Below are positions 1 through 9,589 of a DNA stretch of 64,000 nt, one piece after another. Where the stretch lies: assembly GCF_014472395.1 (NCBI RefSeq), contig NZ_JACSZW010000004.1:372001-436000 (forward strand). The letters run 5' to 3'. The position numbers and the translations under genes are program-made. Position 1 is the stretch's first letter. Each line of letters opens with the position of its first letter. The DNA comes from Pedobacter sp. N36a (lineage in GTDB: Bacteria > Bacteroidota > Bacteroidia > Sphingobacteriales > Sphingobacteriaceae). Below the pieces are notes generated by a model. That model saw only the letters and a program-made list of their open reading frames with translations, was not told the origin of the DNA and did not search any database.

Positions 1-1155
1 TGCCTGTCGACAAGATTGATTGCTTTTTTCCAACTGGGTTTTCAATTCCGAGGCAGACAAAGCGGCCATTAATGCTTTTTCGGTCGAGTGGTTCCAGTGG
101 ATAATGATCTTCTTTATGTGTTCCTTTAGTTCGACAATAAAATTTTCAGGTCCAGCAACCATATTGGTTTTATGAAGAATAGGATAAACTTTGCTGTATG
201 GCGCAATGTAAATTACGTTTCCGCCGCCTAAGGAAAGTCCTGGCCCGGTAGTTTCTTTGTCGCGAAATTCATAATCGTCATCCAGCACGATGAGGCAAAA
301 CCCAAAACGCTCCGATAAATGCATCAGTTGATTCCATCGTTTTTCCGCCATGCGGAGTGGGACAGGGAAACCAGCTTCCAAACGTACAAATACCACCTTG
401 ACAACTTTCTGCATACAAATTTCTTTGAGCTTTCTTGCCGACATTCCCTGTTCATCTGAACCGCTGAAATCAACCCTTAACCGGAGCTGTCCGGCCGTTT
501 CTAGTAGAGCGGCATCGTTTCTGGAGTTGATGACCAGCACATCCCCCGGACTAGTTATCGTTTTCAACACTTTATACACGGCCTTGCCATCTGGAATCAT
601 ACAAAACTGCCAATGACTGTTGATCAGTTTTTTACTTCTGAGTACCTTTAAAGCATCTTTAGCAACCCAGTCCCCAGCATTCAGTGCTGCAGCATTGGAA
701 TTTCCAGACCTCCTGCTGCCCCTTAAATCCATCACATTTACCAGTTGTACAGGATAAGCGCTGCCCAGATTGAGGATGTTCATCAGCTCAGGTTCGGCAG
801 TTTTTGAATAACCCGTTAATTTCTTGTTGAAGGAAAACCTTGCAAGGCGAGCCACATCGGCAACGGGAAGGCTGATCGAAGGTTCAAACATAAATGTACC
901 TATCCGATGCTGAGTATAAAGAATCTCCTCCCTTTTAACCCAATGGCGATATGCCCGCTCCACAAAATGCCGTTTCACGCCCAGAAACATGGATAGGCTT
1001 CTCACAGAGGGCATCATGAAATCATCCGGATAGTTTTCCCTGCTGTATTCCTGAGCAATCAGGTCGATCAGCTGCTCAGAACTACTTTCCCCATTTGGAT
1101 CAAGACCCGACTTCAAACTCATGGACCAGCTGTCTTGAAAATTATGCTTTATCAT
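1..1155 (-). CDS. MocR/PdxR-type GntR-aminotransferase regulator (partial, 3' end beyond window)
   Basis: The minus strand is open for 385 codons from an ATG at 1155 to the window edge, with an in-frame TAA just upstream (1165-1167). The N-terminal ~85 residues resemble a GntR winged helix (MPSVRSLSMFLGVKRHFVERAYRHW). The rest resembles the fold-type I aminotransferase domain of MocR regulators: LDDDYEFRD corresponds to the usual EDDYDSEFR segment, and APYSKVYPIL to the PLP-lysine segment GTFSKxLxPxLR, so the Schiff-base lysine is kept. Family knowledge: MocR proteins are PLP-sensing regulators that bind direct repeats. The target here is unknown. The C-terminus is missing. The family call is firm; the ligand and regulon are not known. 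Confidence 0.72.
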   Translation of the reverse strand, partial: MIKHNFQDSWSMSLKSGLDPNGESSSEQLIDLIAQEYSRENYPDDFMMPSVRSLSMFLGVKRHFVERAYRHWVKREEILYTQHRIGTFMFEPSISLPVADVARLARFSFNKKLTGYSKTAEPELMNILNLGSAYPVQLVNVMDLRGSRRSGNSNAAALNAGDWVAKDALKVLRSKKLINSHWQFCMIPDGKAVYKVLKTITSPGDVLVINSRNDAALLETAGQLRLRVDFSGSDEQGMSARKLKEICMQKVVKVVFVRLEAGFPVPLRMAEKRWNQLMHLSERFGFCLIVLDDDYEFRDKETTGPGLSLGGGNVIYIAPYSKVYPILHKTNMVAGPENFIVELKEHIKKIIIHWNHSTEKALMAALSASELKTQLEKSNQSCRQA

Positions 1156-1593
1156 AATGACGATTTAAGTAACTTGATAAATAAATTATTGCCAATACAA
1201 ATAATCGTCTATAATTATCAAATTCCTAATAAAAATATCTGTCTATAGAAATACGCTACATCTGTCTGAAAATTGATTCAAATATTCGCAAATACGAGAC
1301 AAGTAGTCCAAATCAGCACATGGCCGCTTCTGATATTAATTACTGGTAAAATAATTTGGAGAGCAGAATTGGTTATTTAGGATTAAAATGCAGTAGTTAG
1401 ACTTGATAAAACTAAGGTGAAATCCTATAAAAACAGGTTAAATGAGCCGAAGCGCAGCGCATCAGCGGATTTAAATTTAGAGAAGCCAAAGCTGCAAGTC
1501 CTGCTTAAAAAACATTAAAAGAAATACTTAACCGCTAAAATGTTGTTTTAGTTAATTTATTGGGTGATATTCGATAGATAAGCTGTAAATGAT
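1156..1593. other. Intergenic region with three GTCT-containing repeats
   Basis: AT-rich spacer between the divergent MocR regulator and the Rpn gene. The word GTCTATA occurs at 1207-1213 and 1241-1247, and TCTGTCT at 1238-1244 and 1261-1267, upstream of the regulator start. MocR regulators often bind spaced direct repeats upstream of their own or a divergent gene, so these are candidate autoregulatory sites. No ORF or RNA gene was recognised. Confidence 0.3.
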
Positions 1594-2391
1594 ATGGAAT
1601 TCAAAAACCCAAGGCAGGGGAGCGAGTATGATAAGATATTTAAAGAGAATATGGAAGCCAATCTGGAGGGGATTGTTGAACAAGTATTGAGCATGAAAAT
1701 TTTTATTACGGAAGAACTGCCTGATGATTTACAGCATACGAAAGAAAGAAAGCCGGATCTGCTGAAGAAGGTGCAGGATGAAGATGGTCAGGTGTTCATT
1801 TTACACATTGAATATCAGCGCAGTAATGACCAGAACATGGCCTACCGGATGGCAGAGTATAGTATTATGCTGCAAAGGAAATATAGGCTCCCGGTAAGTC
1901 AGTATATGATCTATCTGGGGCAGGAAAAGTTAAACATGCCTACAGAAATTGAGAGTACAAATTTTAAGTTTAAATATGAAGTAAAAGCGATCAGTACGAT
2001 AGATTACAGGCTCTTTTTAAACCATGAGGTGACTGAGATGAAATTGCTGGCTGTGCTGGCAAATTTATCGGCTGTAGATCCAAAAGAGATCATAAGAGAA
2101 CTGATCCTGGAAATTAAAGAAATCGTAACTGAAGAGCTTAAGCTTGATAAGTATATGAACCAGTTAAAAATCTTTGCCCAATTAAGGGACTTAGAACAAA
2201 TACTAAAAGACGTTATGGATGAAGTATCAAATTGGTATGTAAAAGAAAGAGACCCTTATTACATCATTGGAATAACTGATGAAAAATTATCTAATGCAAA
2301 AAAAATGAAGAAGGAAGGCTTACCAATCCCTTTAATAGCCAAAATAACTGGCTTAAATCAGGAAGAAATCCTTGATTTAGAAACGAATTAA
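1594..2391 (+). CDS. Rpn-family recombination-promoting nuclease / PD-(D/E)XK putative transposase
   Basis: 265 residues with the PD-(D/E)XK signature of the Rpn (transposase_31-like / PDDEXK_2) family: PD around Asp55 (RKPDLL), then the strand ILHIEYQ with Glu73 and Gln75 forming the E-x-Q half of the active site. The C-terminal KKEGLPIPLIAKITGLNQEEI is the short helical tail often seen in these proteins. Family knowledge: Rpn proteins cut DNA and promote RecA-independent recombination; many copies are mobile or act in phage defence. It stands alone, with no recognisable inverted ends, and converges on the PepSY gene. The length is near normal, so it is probably intact. Confidence 0.8.
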   Translation: MEFKNPRQGSEYDKIFKENMEANLEGIVEQVLSMKIFITEELPDDLQHTKERKPDLLKKVQDEDGQVFILHIEYQRSNDQNMAYRMAEYSIMLQRKYRLPVSQYMIYLGQEKLNMPTEIESTNFKFKYEVKAISTIDYRLFLNHEVTEMKLLAVLANLSAVDPKEIIRELILEIKEIVTEELKLDKYMNQLKIFAQLRDLEQILKDVMDEVSNWYVKERDPYYIIGITDEKLSNAKKMKKEGLPIPLIAKITGLNQEEILDLETN

Positions 2392-2427
2392 AAGCGCAAT
2401 TTATCAGAACAACTTATAGACAAACTA

Positions 2428-3585
2428 TCAAATTGGTACCCGGACCTTTTGTTTTTTCCTTTTCCGAAGCCATATTAAAAACCCGCTAACCGGCAAAGTC
2501 GCGCAGATCAGGCTGGCAATAAACGCAAGCGCTTGCGTTGGCCAGCCATATATTTTCCCGGTATGAATCGCTTCATTAGAGTTCCGCCATTTCATGGCCG
2601 TACCTTTGTCCTGATGAATGATCTGGTCAAAGATTGCTCCGGAATTGTGATCAATAGAGAAATAGCTCATGCCCAGCCAGGCATCTCCGCTATCCTGCAT
2701 CGTCATATACGCTGAGGCAGATTTTTTTGTTGCTGCAGGAATCGTGAAACCAATCATTTCATAATTCCTATTCGCGCGTTGCTGCAAAGCAGAAAAAGCC
2801 TGATCTAATGCAGCGCCATGCAATGGCACCGCGGCGGGGGCAGGCTGCACATTGGCCAGCAAAACCCGTTTATTGCCACCCATGGCCTTCAACATCCCCG
2901 ACTCCCACCACTTAAATGACCAGCTGAGTCCGGTAAAAATAATAACCAGTGCCACAGGCAGCACATACATACCTAAAACTGTATGCAGCTGATGGTTCAG
3001 CTTTTTAAACTTGCTCTTAAGGTTAATTTTCAGCTTCTTACTGACGTTTTTAAACTTTTTAGGAAGCCAGATGACCAGGCCACTGATCAGCATCAGCAGA
3101 AATATAAGCACCGTAATTCCGGTAACCAGGCTACCCACCTCCTTTTTCAACAGCAGATATCTGTGCAGTTGCAATACCACATTAAAGAACTCGTACTTCA
3201 TGTCCAGCTGTCCGAGTACAGCACCTGTATATGGATTTACGAATACTTTTTTAAAGTATTTAACCTGGTCGAAATAAGTCAGGCCTTTCGCCTTCTTTTT
3301 CGCTTCCTGGGCGATGAACACATAACTTTTCTCCCCTGCTGGAATTTCGATTTTACTGATCTTATTCCCTTCCGGTAAGGCCGAGGCTGCTTTTTCTGTA
3401 AGTACAGAAAGGCTTAAAGGTGTTTTCCCTGCTGATTTTGCCGATACCAGGTCCTTGTGAAAAACATCAAACAACTCCTCACTGAACACCGTGATACAGC
3501 CGGTGATCGAAATCACTACAATCAGGGAACCGATTAGCAAACCACCCCAAAGGTGCATAAAAGCGGCGAAACGTTTAAAAAGCAT
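2428..3585 (-). CDS. PepSY-associated TM helix (PiuB-like) iron-related membrane protein
   Basis: 385 residues with four clear membrane segments: near the N-terminus (HLWGGLLIGSLIVVISITG), around 150-175 (VTGITVLIFLLMLISGLVIW), around 205-225 (MYVLPVALVIIFTGLSWSF), and near the C-terminus (ALAFIASLICATLPVSGFLIW). PepSY-like periplasmic parts lie between them. His residues sit beside the helices (HLWGG, LHRY, NHQLH), as in members proposed to bind heme. Its start overlaps the end of the TonB receptor gene by 11 bp, so the two are translationally coupled. Known members often accompany siderophore receptors and are thought to reduce or release iron in the periplasm; that role is inferred here. 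Confidence 0.85.
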   Translation of the reverse strand: MLFKRFAAFMHLWGGLLIGSLIVVISITGCITVFSEELFDVFHKDLVSAKSAGKTPLSLSVLTEKAASALPEGNKISKIEIPAGEKSYVFIAQEAKKKAKGLTYFDQVKYFKKVFVNPYTGAVLGQLDMKYEFFNVVLQLHRYLLLKKEVGSLVTGITVLIFLLMLISGLVIWLPKKFKNVSKKLKINLKSKFKKLNHQLHTVLGMYVLPVALVIIFTGLSWSFKWWESGMLKAMGGNKRVLLANVQPAPAAVPLHGAALDQAFSALQQRANRNYEMIGFTIPAATKKSASAYMTMQDSGDAWLGMSYFSIDHNSGAIFDQIIHQDKGTAMKWRNSNEAIHTGKIYGWPTQALAFIASLICATLPVSGFLIWLRKRKKQKVRVPI

Positions 3586-5884
3586 AAGCCATCGTCAGGT
3601 TATAGCGTGCGCCATTCGCTTTGATATAAGATTCTGTACGCACCTTTCCCTGCGACAATACCGGGTAATAATCTGCATTCAGCACATTATCAATTCCCAA
3701 TTTCAGCGTGGCTTTAGGTGTAAAATGATAAGCGGTATACAGGTTGAAGAAATGAAATGAATTTACAGGTCCTTCACCAAGTGCATAATTCCCTTTGGCA
3801 TCCGGTAAAAACTCCTTTCTTGAACCGGAATAGATCCAGAACACACTCAGATCCCATGCTTTCAAAGGCGAATAGCTGACACTGCTGGTGAATTTATCCG
3901 GGCCAATTCTGGTCGTCGGTAAAGGTAATTTTTTACCATTCAGCTCCTTCGTACCCTGTAAATGAGCGTAGCCCACAGACATGGAAAGGTTGGGCAAGAA
4001 CGTATAGTTTGCAGTAGCTTCCAAGCCTGTTACCCGTTCTGGTGCTCTTTCAGGAACTGCTACACCGTTCACATCTTTTAAGCTGGACCCTAAAGCTGAA
4101 GTGCTCACATAATAAGCACCCGTTACATTTAACTGCTTCCAGCTGCTGCTAAAACCTAGTTCATAATTATTGGTAATGATGGCTTTCGTTTCAATTTTAC
4201 TGACATCATCTACTGCACTCAGGCGCAGTGTTCTGCCCAGGTCGTACAATGAAAAACTTTGAGAGAAACTCACAAAAGGATTGAACAAATTCCATTTACT
4301 ATATCTCAATCCAGCATTATAGACTAAAGTATGGTAACTGAGATCAGCCCCTTTAACCGCTACGCCGCCGGCATAATTTCCGAATGGAATGGTCGTATAA
4401 TCAGGTACGCCAAGTTGAATATTCTCATAGCGTGCTCCGGCCTTAAGCACCAGGTTTTCGAACAAGAAGGTACGAAGTTGCGCATAAGGCGCATAATTTT
4501 TCATGTTCATTTCCGGCACAAACTCCCTTCCATCGGTCAGGTTTTGCTTGGTGATGTCGTTCAGCACATCTAAGCCATAGGTCACATCCCCTTTTACCTG
4601 GTCTATAATATGGTATTGGGTATTAAAATTAAATCGCGCCCCTTTTTTCTTGGAGGCAATTGCCGAATTGCCGGCTGGCTTATAAAAGTCGGAATACTCA
4701 AAGATAGAGTAGAAATCCTGCAGGTACAGGTTGACATTCAGGGAAGTTCCCCTAAAAATTTCGGAATTGGTGTACTGAATATAGGCATTATGGTTATATG
4801 GCGTACCTTGTTTGTCGCCGATTGGTGTACCTGGTTTACCGGTAATCGGGCGTTCGCCATAAATTCCAGCAGCATCTACATAACTGCTATTTTGCAGCGT
4901 ATGGTAATAATTATACATCACCTCGATGCGGTTCTTCCGGTTAATGTTATAGCCCAGTTTGGCATAAATGTTCTTGCTATTGGTTTCACTCAGCGACTGA
5001 AAAGGGGAAACTACTTTTCCATCCGCATCTTTATTGACCCCGGTATGCTCGTAAGTACCGCTCAGCACGTAGTCCAGCTGCTTCACTTTTCCGGTAAACA
5101 GCTGTGAGAAACGCGTACCAATGGAATGCCTTGGACTCACCAGGGAACCCATAGCAGAAAGTTCAGAAAGGGAACTGAATTTTTTACTGGTATCGGCCTT
5201 CTTGGTAATATAGTTAATGATTCCACCGTCGGCACCATTGCCATAAATGGCGGTAGAACCTTCAATCACCTCGATCTTATCGATTACAAAAGGATCAATA
5301 CTTCTGAAATCACGCTCTCCATTTCTAAGCGGCGTAGATTGCGGAATTCCATCGATCATCACTAAGGCATTTCTACCTCTGAGGGTTTGCCCTTTGTTCA
5401 CTACCGTATTGGTTCCTAAGGTTAATGCGGGAATGTTATAGGTTAAAATCTGGTTCAGATCGGTAGAAATTCCCCTTTGCATCTCGATCTGTTTTGAGTT
5501 TAAAATCTTTACAGAAGAGGGTACATCTTTTAGCGTTTCCGCATTTCTGGAGGCCGTTACGATCACCTCATTTAGGTCGCCAGCATCGATAAAGATAGAG
5601 AAGTTAACCCTCTGCTCGTCTTTACCATTCAGTACTACAAATTTAGAAACCGGTTGATAGCCGACACCGGAGGCAGTTAATGTATACTTTCCACTGTCTA
5701 AACCATTAAACGCATAAAAACCAGTCAGATCTGTCTGACTGGTTTTATTTTTCCCTTGAAGGGTTATCATTAGATTGGAAACAGGCCTCCCTTTTTGGTC
5801 CGTCAATTGTCCTTTAATCACGCTTTGTGCAAAAACACCGATTGGCAAAACCAATAGGCTCAATAGTAAAACTCTTTTTATCAT
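3575..5884 (-). CDS. TonB-dependent siderophore-type outer membrane receptor
   Basis: About 769 residues from the ATG at 5884; a GTG at 5893 would add three residues but the ATG directly begins the signal peptide MIKRVLLLSLLVLPIGVFAQ. Next come a CarboxypepD_reg-like beta-sandwich (about 22-105), a TonB-box-like LNEVIVTAS, the plug domain (about 115-225, including GRNALVMIDGIPQ and IEVIEGSTAIYGNGADGGIINYITK), then the 22-strand barrel ending in the aromatic C-terminus YAF. The single-gene layout without SusD, and the coupled PepSY protein downstream, point to uptake of an iron chelate or similar small ligand rather than a glycan. The ligand cannot be read from sequence. Confidence 0.88.
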   Translation of the reverse strand: MIKRVLLLSLLVLPIGVFAQSVIKGQLTDQKGRPVSNLMITLQGKNKTSQTDLTGFYAFNGLDSGKYTLTASGVGYQPVSKFVVLNGKDEQRVNFSIFIDAGDLNEVIVTASRNAETLKDVPSSVKILNSKQIEMQRGISTDLNQILTYNIPALTLGTNTVVNKGQTLRGRNALVMIDGIPQSTPLRNGERDFRSIDPFVIDKIEVIEGSTAIYGNGADGGIINYITKKADTSKKFSSLSELSAMGSLVSPRHSIGTRFSQLFTGKVKQLDYVLSGTYEHTGVNKDADGKVVSPFQSLSETNSKNIYAKLGYNINRKNRIEVMYNYYHTLQNSSYVDAAGIYGERPITGKPGTPIGDKQGTPYNHNAYIQYTNSEIFRGTSLNVNLYLQDFYSIFEYSDFYKPAGNSAIASKKKGARFNFNTQYHIIDQVKGDVTYGLDVLNDITKQNLTDGREFVPEMNMKNYAPYAQLRTFLFENLVLKAGARYENIQLGVPDYTTIPFGNYAGGVAVKGADLSYHTLVYNAGLRYSKWNLFNPFVSFSQSFSLYDLGRTLRLSAVDDVSKIETKAIITNNYELGFSSSWKQLNVTGAYYVSTSALGSSLKDVNGVAVPERAPERVTGLEATANYTFLPNLSMSVGYAHLQGTKELNGKKLPLPTTRIGPDKFTSSVSYSPLKAWDLSVFWIYSGSRKEFLPDAKGNYALGEGPVNSFHFFNLYTAYHFTPKATLKLGIDNVLNADYYPVLSQGKVRTESYIKANGARYNLTMAYAF

Positions 5885-5940
5885 CCCCGGCACTCTATTT
5901 GAAATTAATCTAAATAAAGCGTAAAAGTATAAAATTAATT

Positions 5941-6642
5941 TTATTTATTACTTCCTAAATGAAAGCTTAGACCAACGGAAACAGGATTCAGTAAAAATTC
6001 TGATTTATTAGTTCTGGTAAAAGAGCGGATATTGTTCACATCTTCCGTTACCGCTTCTTGTCGCTCGTAAGAATAGAAGAAGTCCAGACTGCTTTCTACA
6101 AACAGGGTAAACTGCGGAGCCGGATGAAACTTAATACCTACTACCGGAGACAGCAGGAATCCATTTTTCGACGTTTCCATCTTATTAGGATACAGGGTAG
6201 CGTCGGCAATGGCCTGTGCTTTTAAAGGATTTGCATTCGCTGAAGTTCCCACAAATCGATTGGCTCTATAGCCTATATCTGCACCAATATATGGCTGAAC
6301 TCTGGAGAAGTTCATGTTCTTTTCAAAACCTACTTTAAACATATAATCGGTCACATCACCAGTTACAATCTCACAATTTTTACAGTTATTATAGAAGGTT
6401 TTTCCCTGTTTAATGTGACTTCCACTTAATCGGTAATTGATTTGGTTATCGTTAAATTTGATGGTGATCCCCGAGAAATAAGTGTTGATGAATTTCACCG
6501 GATCAGTCTCATTGAAGAGCTTCGGCATTTGCATTGACCCATAACCTCTTAAGGTGATCGAGTAATTGTAGTCTGCATTCATCTGAGAAAACGCGGTTCC
6601 TCCAGACAATAACAGGACTAAAATAAGTAAATGTTTTTTCAT
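5941..6642 (-). CDS. Outer membrane beta-barrel protein, unknown function
   Basis: Start taken at 6642, where ATG opens a clean signal peptide (MKKHLLILVLLLSGGTAFSQ) preceded by a purine-rich GGGGGAAAA; the frame is open for 15 codons further upstream. The mature part, about 213 residues, has alternating amphipathic strands with phrases such as VQPYIGADIGYRANRF and FLLSPVVGIKFHPAPQFTLFVESSLDFFYSYER, and ends NPVSVGLSFHLGSNK, typical of small 8-10 strand porin-like barrels of Bacteroidota. CNNCKNC lies around residues 83-89 of the mature region and could form a disulfide or bind metal. It precedes the TonB receptor on the same strand, so a shared iron-related role is possible but not shown. 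Confidence 0.72.
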   Translation of the reverse strand: MKKHLLILVLLLSGGTAFSQMNADYNYSITLRGYGSMQMPKLFNETDPVKFINTYFSGITIKFNDNQINYRLSGSHIKQGKTFYNNCKNCEIVTGDVTDYMFKVGFEKNMNFSRVQPYIGADIGYRANRFVGTSANANPLKAQAIADATLYPNKMETSKNGFLLSPVVGIKFHPAPQFTLFVESSLDFFYSYERQEAVTEDVNNIRSFTRTNKSEFLLNPVSVGLSFHLGSNK

Positions 6643-6888
6643 TAATTTTCCCCCACGGATTTTAATTGAGCTATAAAAATACAGCAATATTTAGGATAAG
6701 CAATAGATAAAAAATTGATTTCGTTATTCTGGGGACCTGAGTAGGATCCCTTGATGAATGAATTAGAAGAAACGTATTTCCGAAGGATAAACGGACAGAG
6801 CGCGTTGTAAAACATTGAATAATAATCTATTTTGATTCTAGTTAACTAAAAACGTGCCACGATATAAGAATTGTTGTTTTGTTTTTCG

Positions 6889-8178
6889 CTAAAGTCGCGC
6901 GTCAGTAAATTTGCGGTCAATAAATGATTTCGTATCAAAAATAATCGCCCCATTCCGCTGGTATTTCCCATAGTCGAAAGCTAAAAACTCCTGATGGGAA
7001 ACGGCCACAATAATGGCCTTATAGTTTTTATCTATTAAAGTTTTATCGAGTTGAAAACCGTATTCCTGCTGCACCAGCTCGGGATCTGCCCATGGATCAT
7101 AGACATTGATCTCCATTCCAAACTGCTGCAATTCCTCATAAATATCGATGACTCTTGTATTTCTGACATCCGGACAATTTTCTTTAAATGCAAAACCGAG
7201 GATCAGCACCTTCTCTCCTTTTACCGGATAGCCTTTGGCGATCATCAGTTTGACTACTTTATTGGCCACAAACATGCCCATATTGTCATTTACCCTTCTT
7301 CCCGACAGGATAACTTGCGGATGGTAGCCTAATGATTCGGCTTTATGGGCCAGGTAATAGGGATCTACCCCGATACAATGGCCGCCTACCAATCCGGGTT
7401 TATATTTCAGAAAGTTCCATTTTGTACCCGCAGCTTCGATCACATCCGTGGTATCGATGCCGATGCGGTCGAAAATCAGGGCCAGCTCATTGACAAAAGA
7501 AATGTTGACATCCCGCTGTGCATTTTCTATGGCCTTGGAGGCTTCGGCTACTTTGATACTTGGTGCTTTATGCGTACCGGCAGTGATGATCTGTCCATAC
7601 AGCTGGTCTATTTCTTCAGCAATTGCTGGCGTAGAGCCGGAAGTCACCTTTTTAATCTTTGTCAACGTATTGATGCGGTCTCCTGGATTGATCCTTTCCG
7701 GAGAATAACCGCAGAAGAAATCTTCATTGAACTTCAGTCCTGAGTACTGCTCCAGCACAGGTACACAGTCTTCTTCCGTACATCCGGGATAAACGGTAGA
7801 CTCATAAATGACGATGTCGCCCTTTTTTAACACCGCACCGATCATGGCAGAGGCTTTCAGCAATGGCTGTAGATCTGGTGCTTTAAATCGATTGATGGGC
7901 GTAGGAACGGTGACGATATAAATCTGGCATTGCTGTAAATCTGCTGTTGCAGCAGAAAACGCTAATCCTATTGGGCGATCGTCGGTATGGAGCACGGTTT
8001 TCAATGCTTCCAGGTCGGCCTCTCTAGTGCGGTCTTCCCCAGTAGAAAGCTCCTGAATCCGGACTTCGTCAATATCGAAACCGAGTACTTTATACTTTTT
8101 GGCGAATTCAATAGCGAGCGGCAACCCCACATACCCTAAACCTATAATTGCAATTTTATACGCTTTGTCCATATTCAT
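6889..8178 (-). CDS. Nucleotide-sugar 6-dehydrogenase (UDP-GlcNAc/GalNAc dehydrogenase, TviB/WbpA type)
   Basis: 429 residues in the UDP-glucose/GDP-mannose dehydrogenase family. The N-terminal Rossmann motif is GLGYVGLPLA (residues 13-22), and the catalytic cysteine is Cys268 in GGHCIGVDPYYLAHKAE, the variant typical of UDP-N-acetylhexosamine dehydrogenases such as TviB/VipA. The C-terminal domain has GFAFKENCPDVRNTR. It would oxidise C6 of a UDP-HexNAc to the uronic acid for O-antigen or capsule synthesis. An ATG two codons inside (8172) is an alternative start. No other sugar-pathway gene is adjacent, but it is divergent from an LCP-family gene that may attach polymers. Confidence 0.88.
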   Translation of the reverse strand: MNMDKAYKIAIIGLGYVGLPLAIEFAKKYKVLGFDIDEVRIQELSTGEDRTREADLEALKTVLHTDDRPIGLAFSAATADLQQCQIYIVTVPTPINRFKAPDLQPLLKASAMIGAVLKKGDIVIYESTVYPGCTEEDCVPVLEQYSGLKFNEDFFCGYSPERINPGDRINTLTKIKKVTSGSTPAIAEEIDQLYGQIITAGTHKAPSIKVAEASKAIENAQRDVNISFVNELALIFDRIGIDTTDVIEAAGTKWNFLKYKPGLVGGHCIGVDPYYLAHKAESLGYHPQVILSGRRVNDNMGMFVANKVVKLMIAKGYPVKGEKVLILGFAFKENCPDVRNTRVIDIYEELQQFGMEINVYDPWADPELVQQEYGFQLDKTLIDKNYKAIIVAVSHQEFLAFDYGKYQRNGAIIFDTKSFIDRKFTDARL

Positions 8179-8296
8179 TTTTCTTTTCCTTTAGCTCCGG
8201 TTCCCGCTCTTGCGACCGAAATTTCAAGAACGTTTTAAAGGTAGAAAGAATTTTAATTGTTCGTAGGTACGGTTATTGAATTATTAGTCATAGGTA

Positions 8297-9313
8297 ATGA
8301 AGATAATTAAAGCAAAAATGAGAATCCTAGTCTTATCGATCTTAGGGATCAGCTTGGGATTTTTCCAGCTGAAAGCACAAGACAGTACGGCCAATCGGGT
8401 CGACTTTATGGTTCCTCCTGCGGCAAAAAAAGTAGTGCAGCTGAACCGCTCTAATGCGGCATTGGGAATTTCGGCGAAGGCCCTGGCCAACCAGAAAAGC
8501 AAACAAAATCCGCCCATCAATATTGCTTTATTTGCGGTAGACCGGCGGACGGAAGCGGAGGCTGGAAACTCTGATGTGGTGATGGTGATCAGCATTGATC
8601 AGCTCAGCGGAAAGGTCAAAATGTTGTCCATTATGAGGGATACCTATGTGAATATCGAGGGTACAGGCATGAATAAGCTGAATGCAGCCTTCGCCATCGG
8701 CGGACCACAGCTGGCGATAAAAACCATCAATCAAAATTTCAACCTGGACATCAGGGACTATATCAACGTTGATTTTTATGGCGCAGCAAAGATTGTTGAT
8801 GCTTTAGGCGGAGTACAGATTCCGGTGAAAACCGAGGAGCTTCCTTACCTGAATAATTACCTGAATGAGCTGTCGATTTATGACAAAATCCCTGCTATAC
8901 CATTGACCCAGGCGGGCTTACAATTGCTGAGCGGAAAGCAGGCAGTTGCCTATACCCGGATCAGGGCTGTTGGTCATGGTGACGCCCAAAGAACAGAGCG
9001 TCAGCGCAGTGTACTCATTGCCATTTTCAATCAATTGAAACTAAAAGGTAAGGAAATTTTTCCCGTTTTTGCCACAGATGTCCTCCCTAACCTGGAAACG
9101 AGTATGAACAATTTCACACTTTTCAGCTTTGCCGGAAGTATTTTAAATTCAAAAAACAAGACCATAGAACAGGCCAGGTTTCCACTGGACAAAGAAAGCG
9201 TTGGAAAAAGAATTGATAACATTTGGTATTTAACCACCGACTTAAAAACGACTACAAATTCAATACATCAATTTATATATGGTTCAACAAACCTTGTAAA
9301 AACGAAACGGTAG
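8297..9313 (+). CDS. LytR-CpsA-Psr (LCP) family protein
   Basis: 338 residues with a signal sequence or N-terminal anchor (MRILVLSILGISLGFFQLKAQ from residue 8) followed by an LCP domain: PINIALFAVDRR, SDVVMVISIDQLSGKVKMLSIMRDTYVNI, NKLNAAFAIGG, DYINVDFYGAAKIVDALGGVQI and AYTRIRAVGHGDAQRTERQR, including the conserved Arg-rich strands that bind the polyprenyl pyrophosphate head group. Family knowledge: in Gram-positives, LCP proteins move glycopolymers from lipid carriers to the wall. Its job in this Gram-negative lineage is unclear. The divergent UDP-sugar dehydrogenase suggests a glycopolymer link. The start may be residue 1 or the Met at residue 8. Confidence 0.87.
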   Translation: MKIIKAKMRILVLSILGISLGFFQLKAQDSTANRVDFMVPPAAKKVVQLNRSNAALGISAKALANQKSKQNPPINIALFAVDRRTEAEAGNSDVVMVISIDQLSGKVKMLSIMRDTYVNIEGTGMNKLNAAFAIGGPQLAIKTINQNFNLDIRDYINVDFYGAAKIVDALGGVQIPVKTEELPYLNNYLNELSIYDKIPAIPLTQAGLQLLSGKQAVAYTRIRAVGHGDAQRTERQRSVLIAIFNQLKLKGKEIFPVFATDVLPNLETSMNNFTLFSFAGSILNSKNKTIEQARFPLDKESVGKRIDNIWYLTTDLKTTTNSIHQFIYGSTNLVKTKR

Positions 9314-9540
9314 TGATCAGGCTGGAAAAGCCAGTATATCATCGCCAATGTTCGTCTAAAACATCCGTTTTTCAACTTCTCATCGATTTTCCCAAAATAT
9401 CGAATTAAATTATTATGACCAAAATTTTATAAATTTTATAAAAAAACCCACATAATTATTTAAATATATCACATTTAGCTATAGTTTGATAACTTAACAT
9501 ATAAATTTCATCATTTGCACTCAACCTGACTTTTTTTATA

Positions 9541-9548
9541 TAGGTTTG
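9541..9548 (+). promoter_or_regulatory. Candidate Bacteroidota promoter, -7 box TAGGTTTG
   Basis: TAGGTTTG matches the Bacteroidota -7 consensus TAnnTTTG. A TTTG at 9514-9517 lies 23 bases upstream, slightly wide for the -33 element. It would give a leader of about 240 nt before the tail-collar gene, or drive the short ORF at 9590. Confidence 0.4.
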
Positions 9549-9589
9549 CATAAAGTACTGATAGTTAACGTCTCAACCCTAGTTGTTCA

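Noticed and set aside
350-616. 88-codon plus-strand ORF near the left edge
   Set aside because: It is antisense to the MocR-like regulator, whose reading frame is open throughout and has recognisable domains.
5929-5944. 16-bp AT palindrome upstream of the TonB receptor as a Fur-type box
   Set aside because: ATAAAATTAATTTTAT consists only of A and T, overlaps the stop codon of the OMP gene, and lacks the GATAAT repeats of a Fur box.
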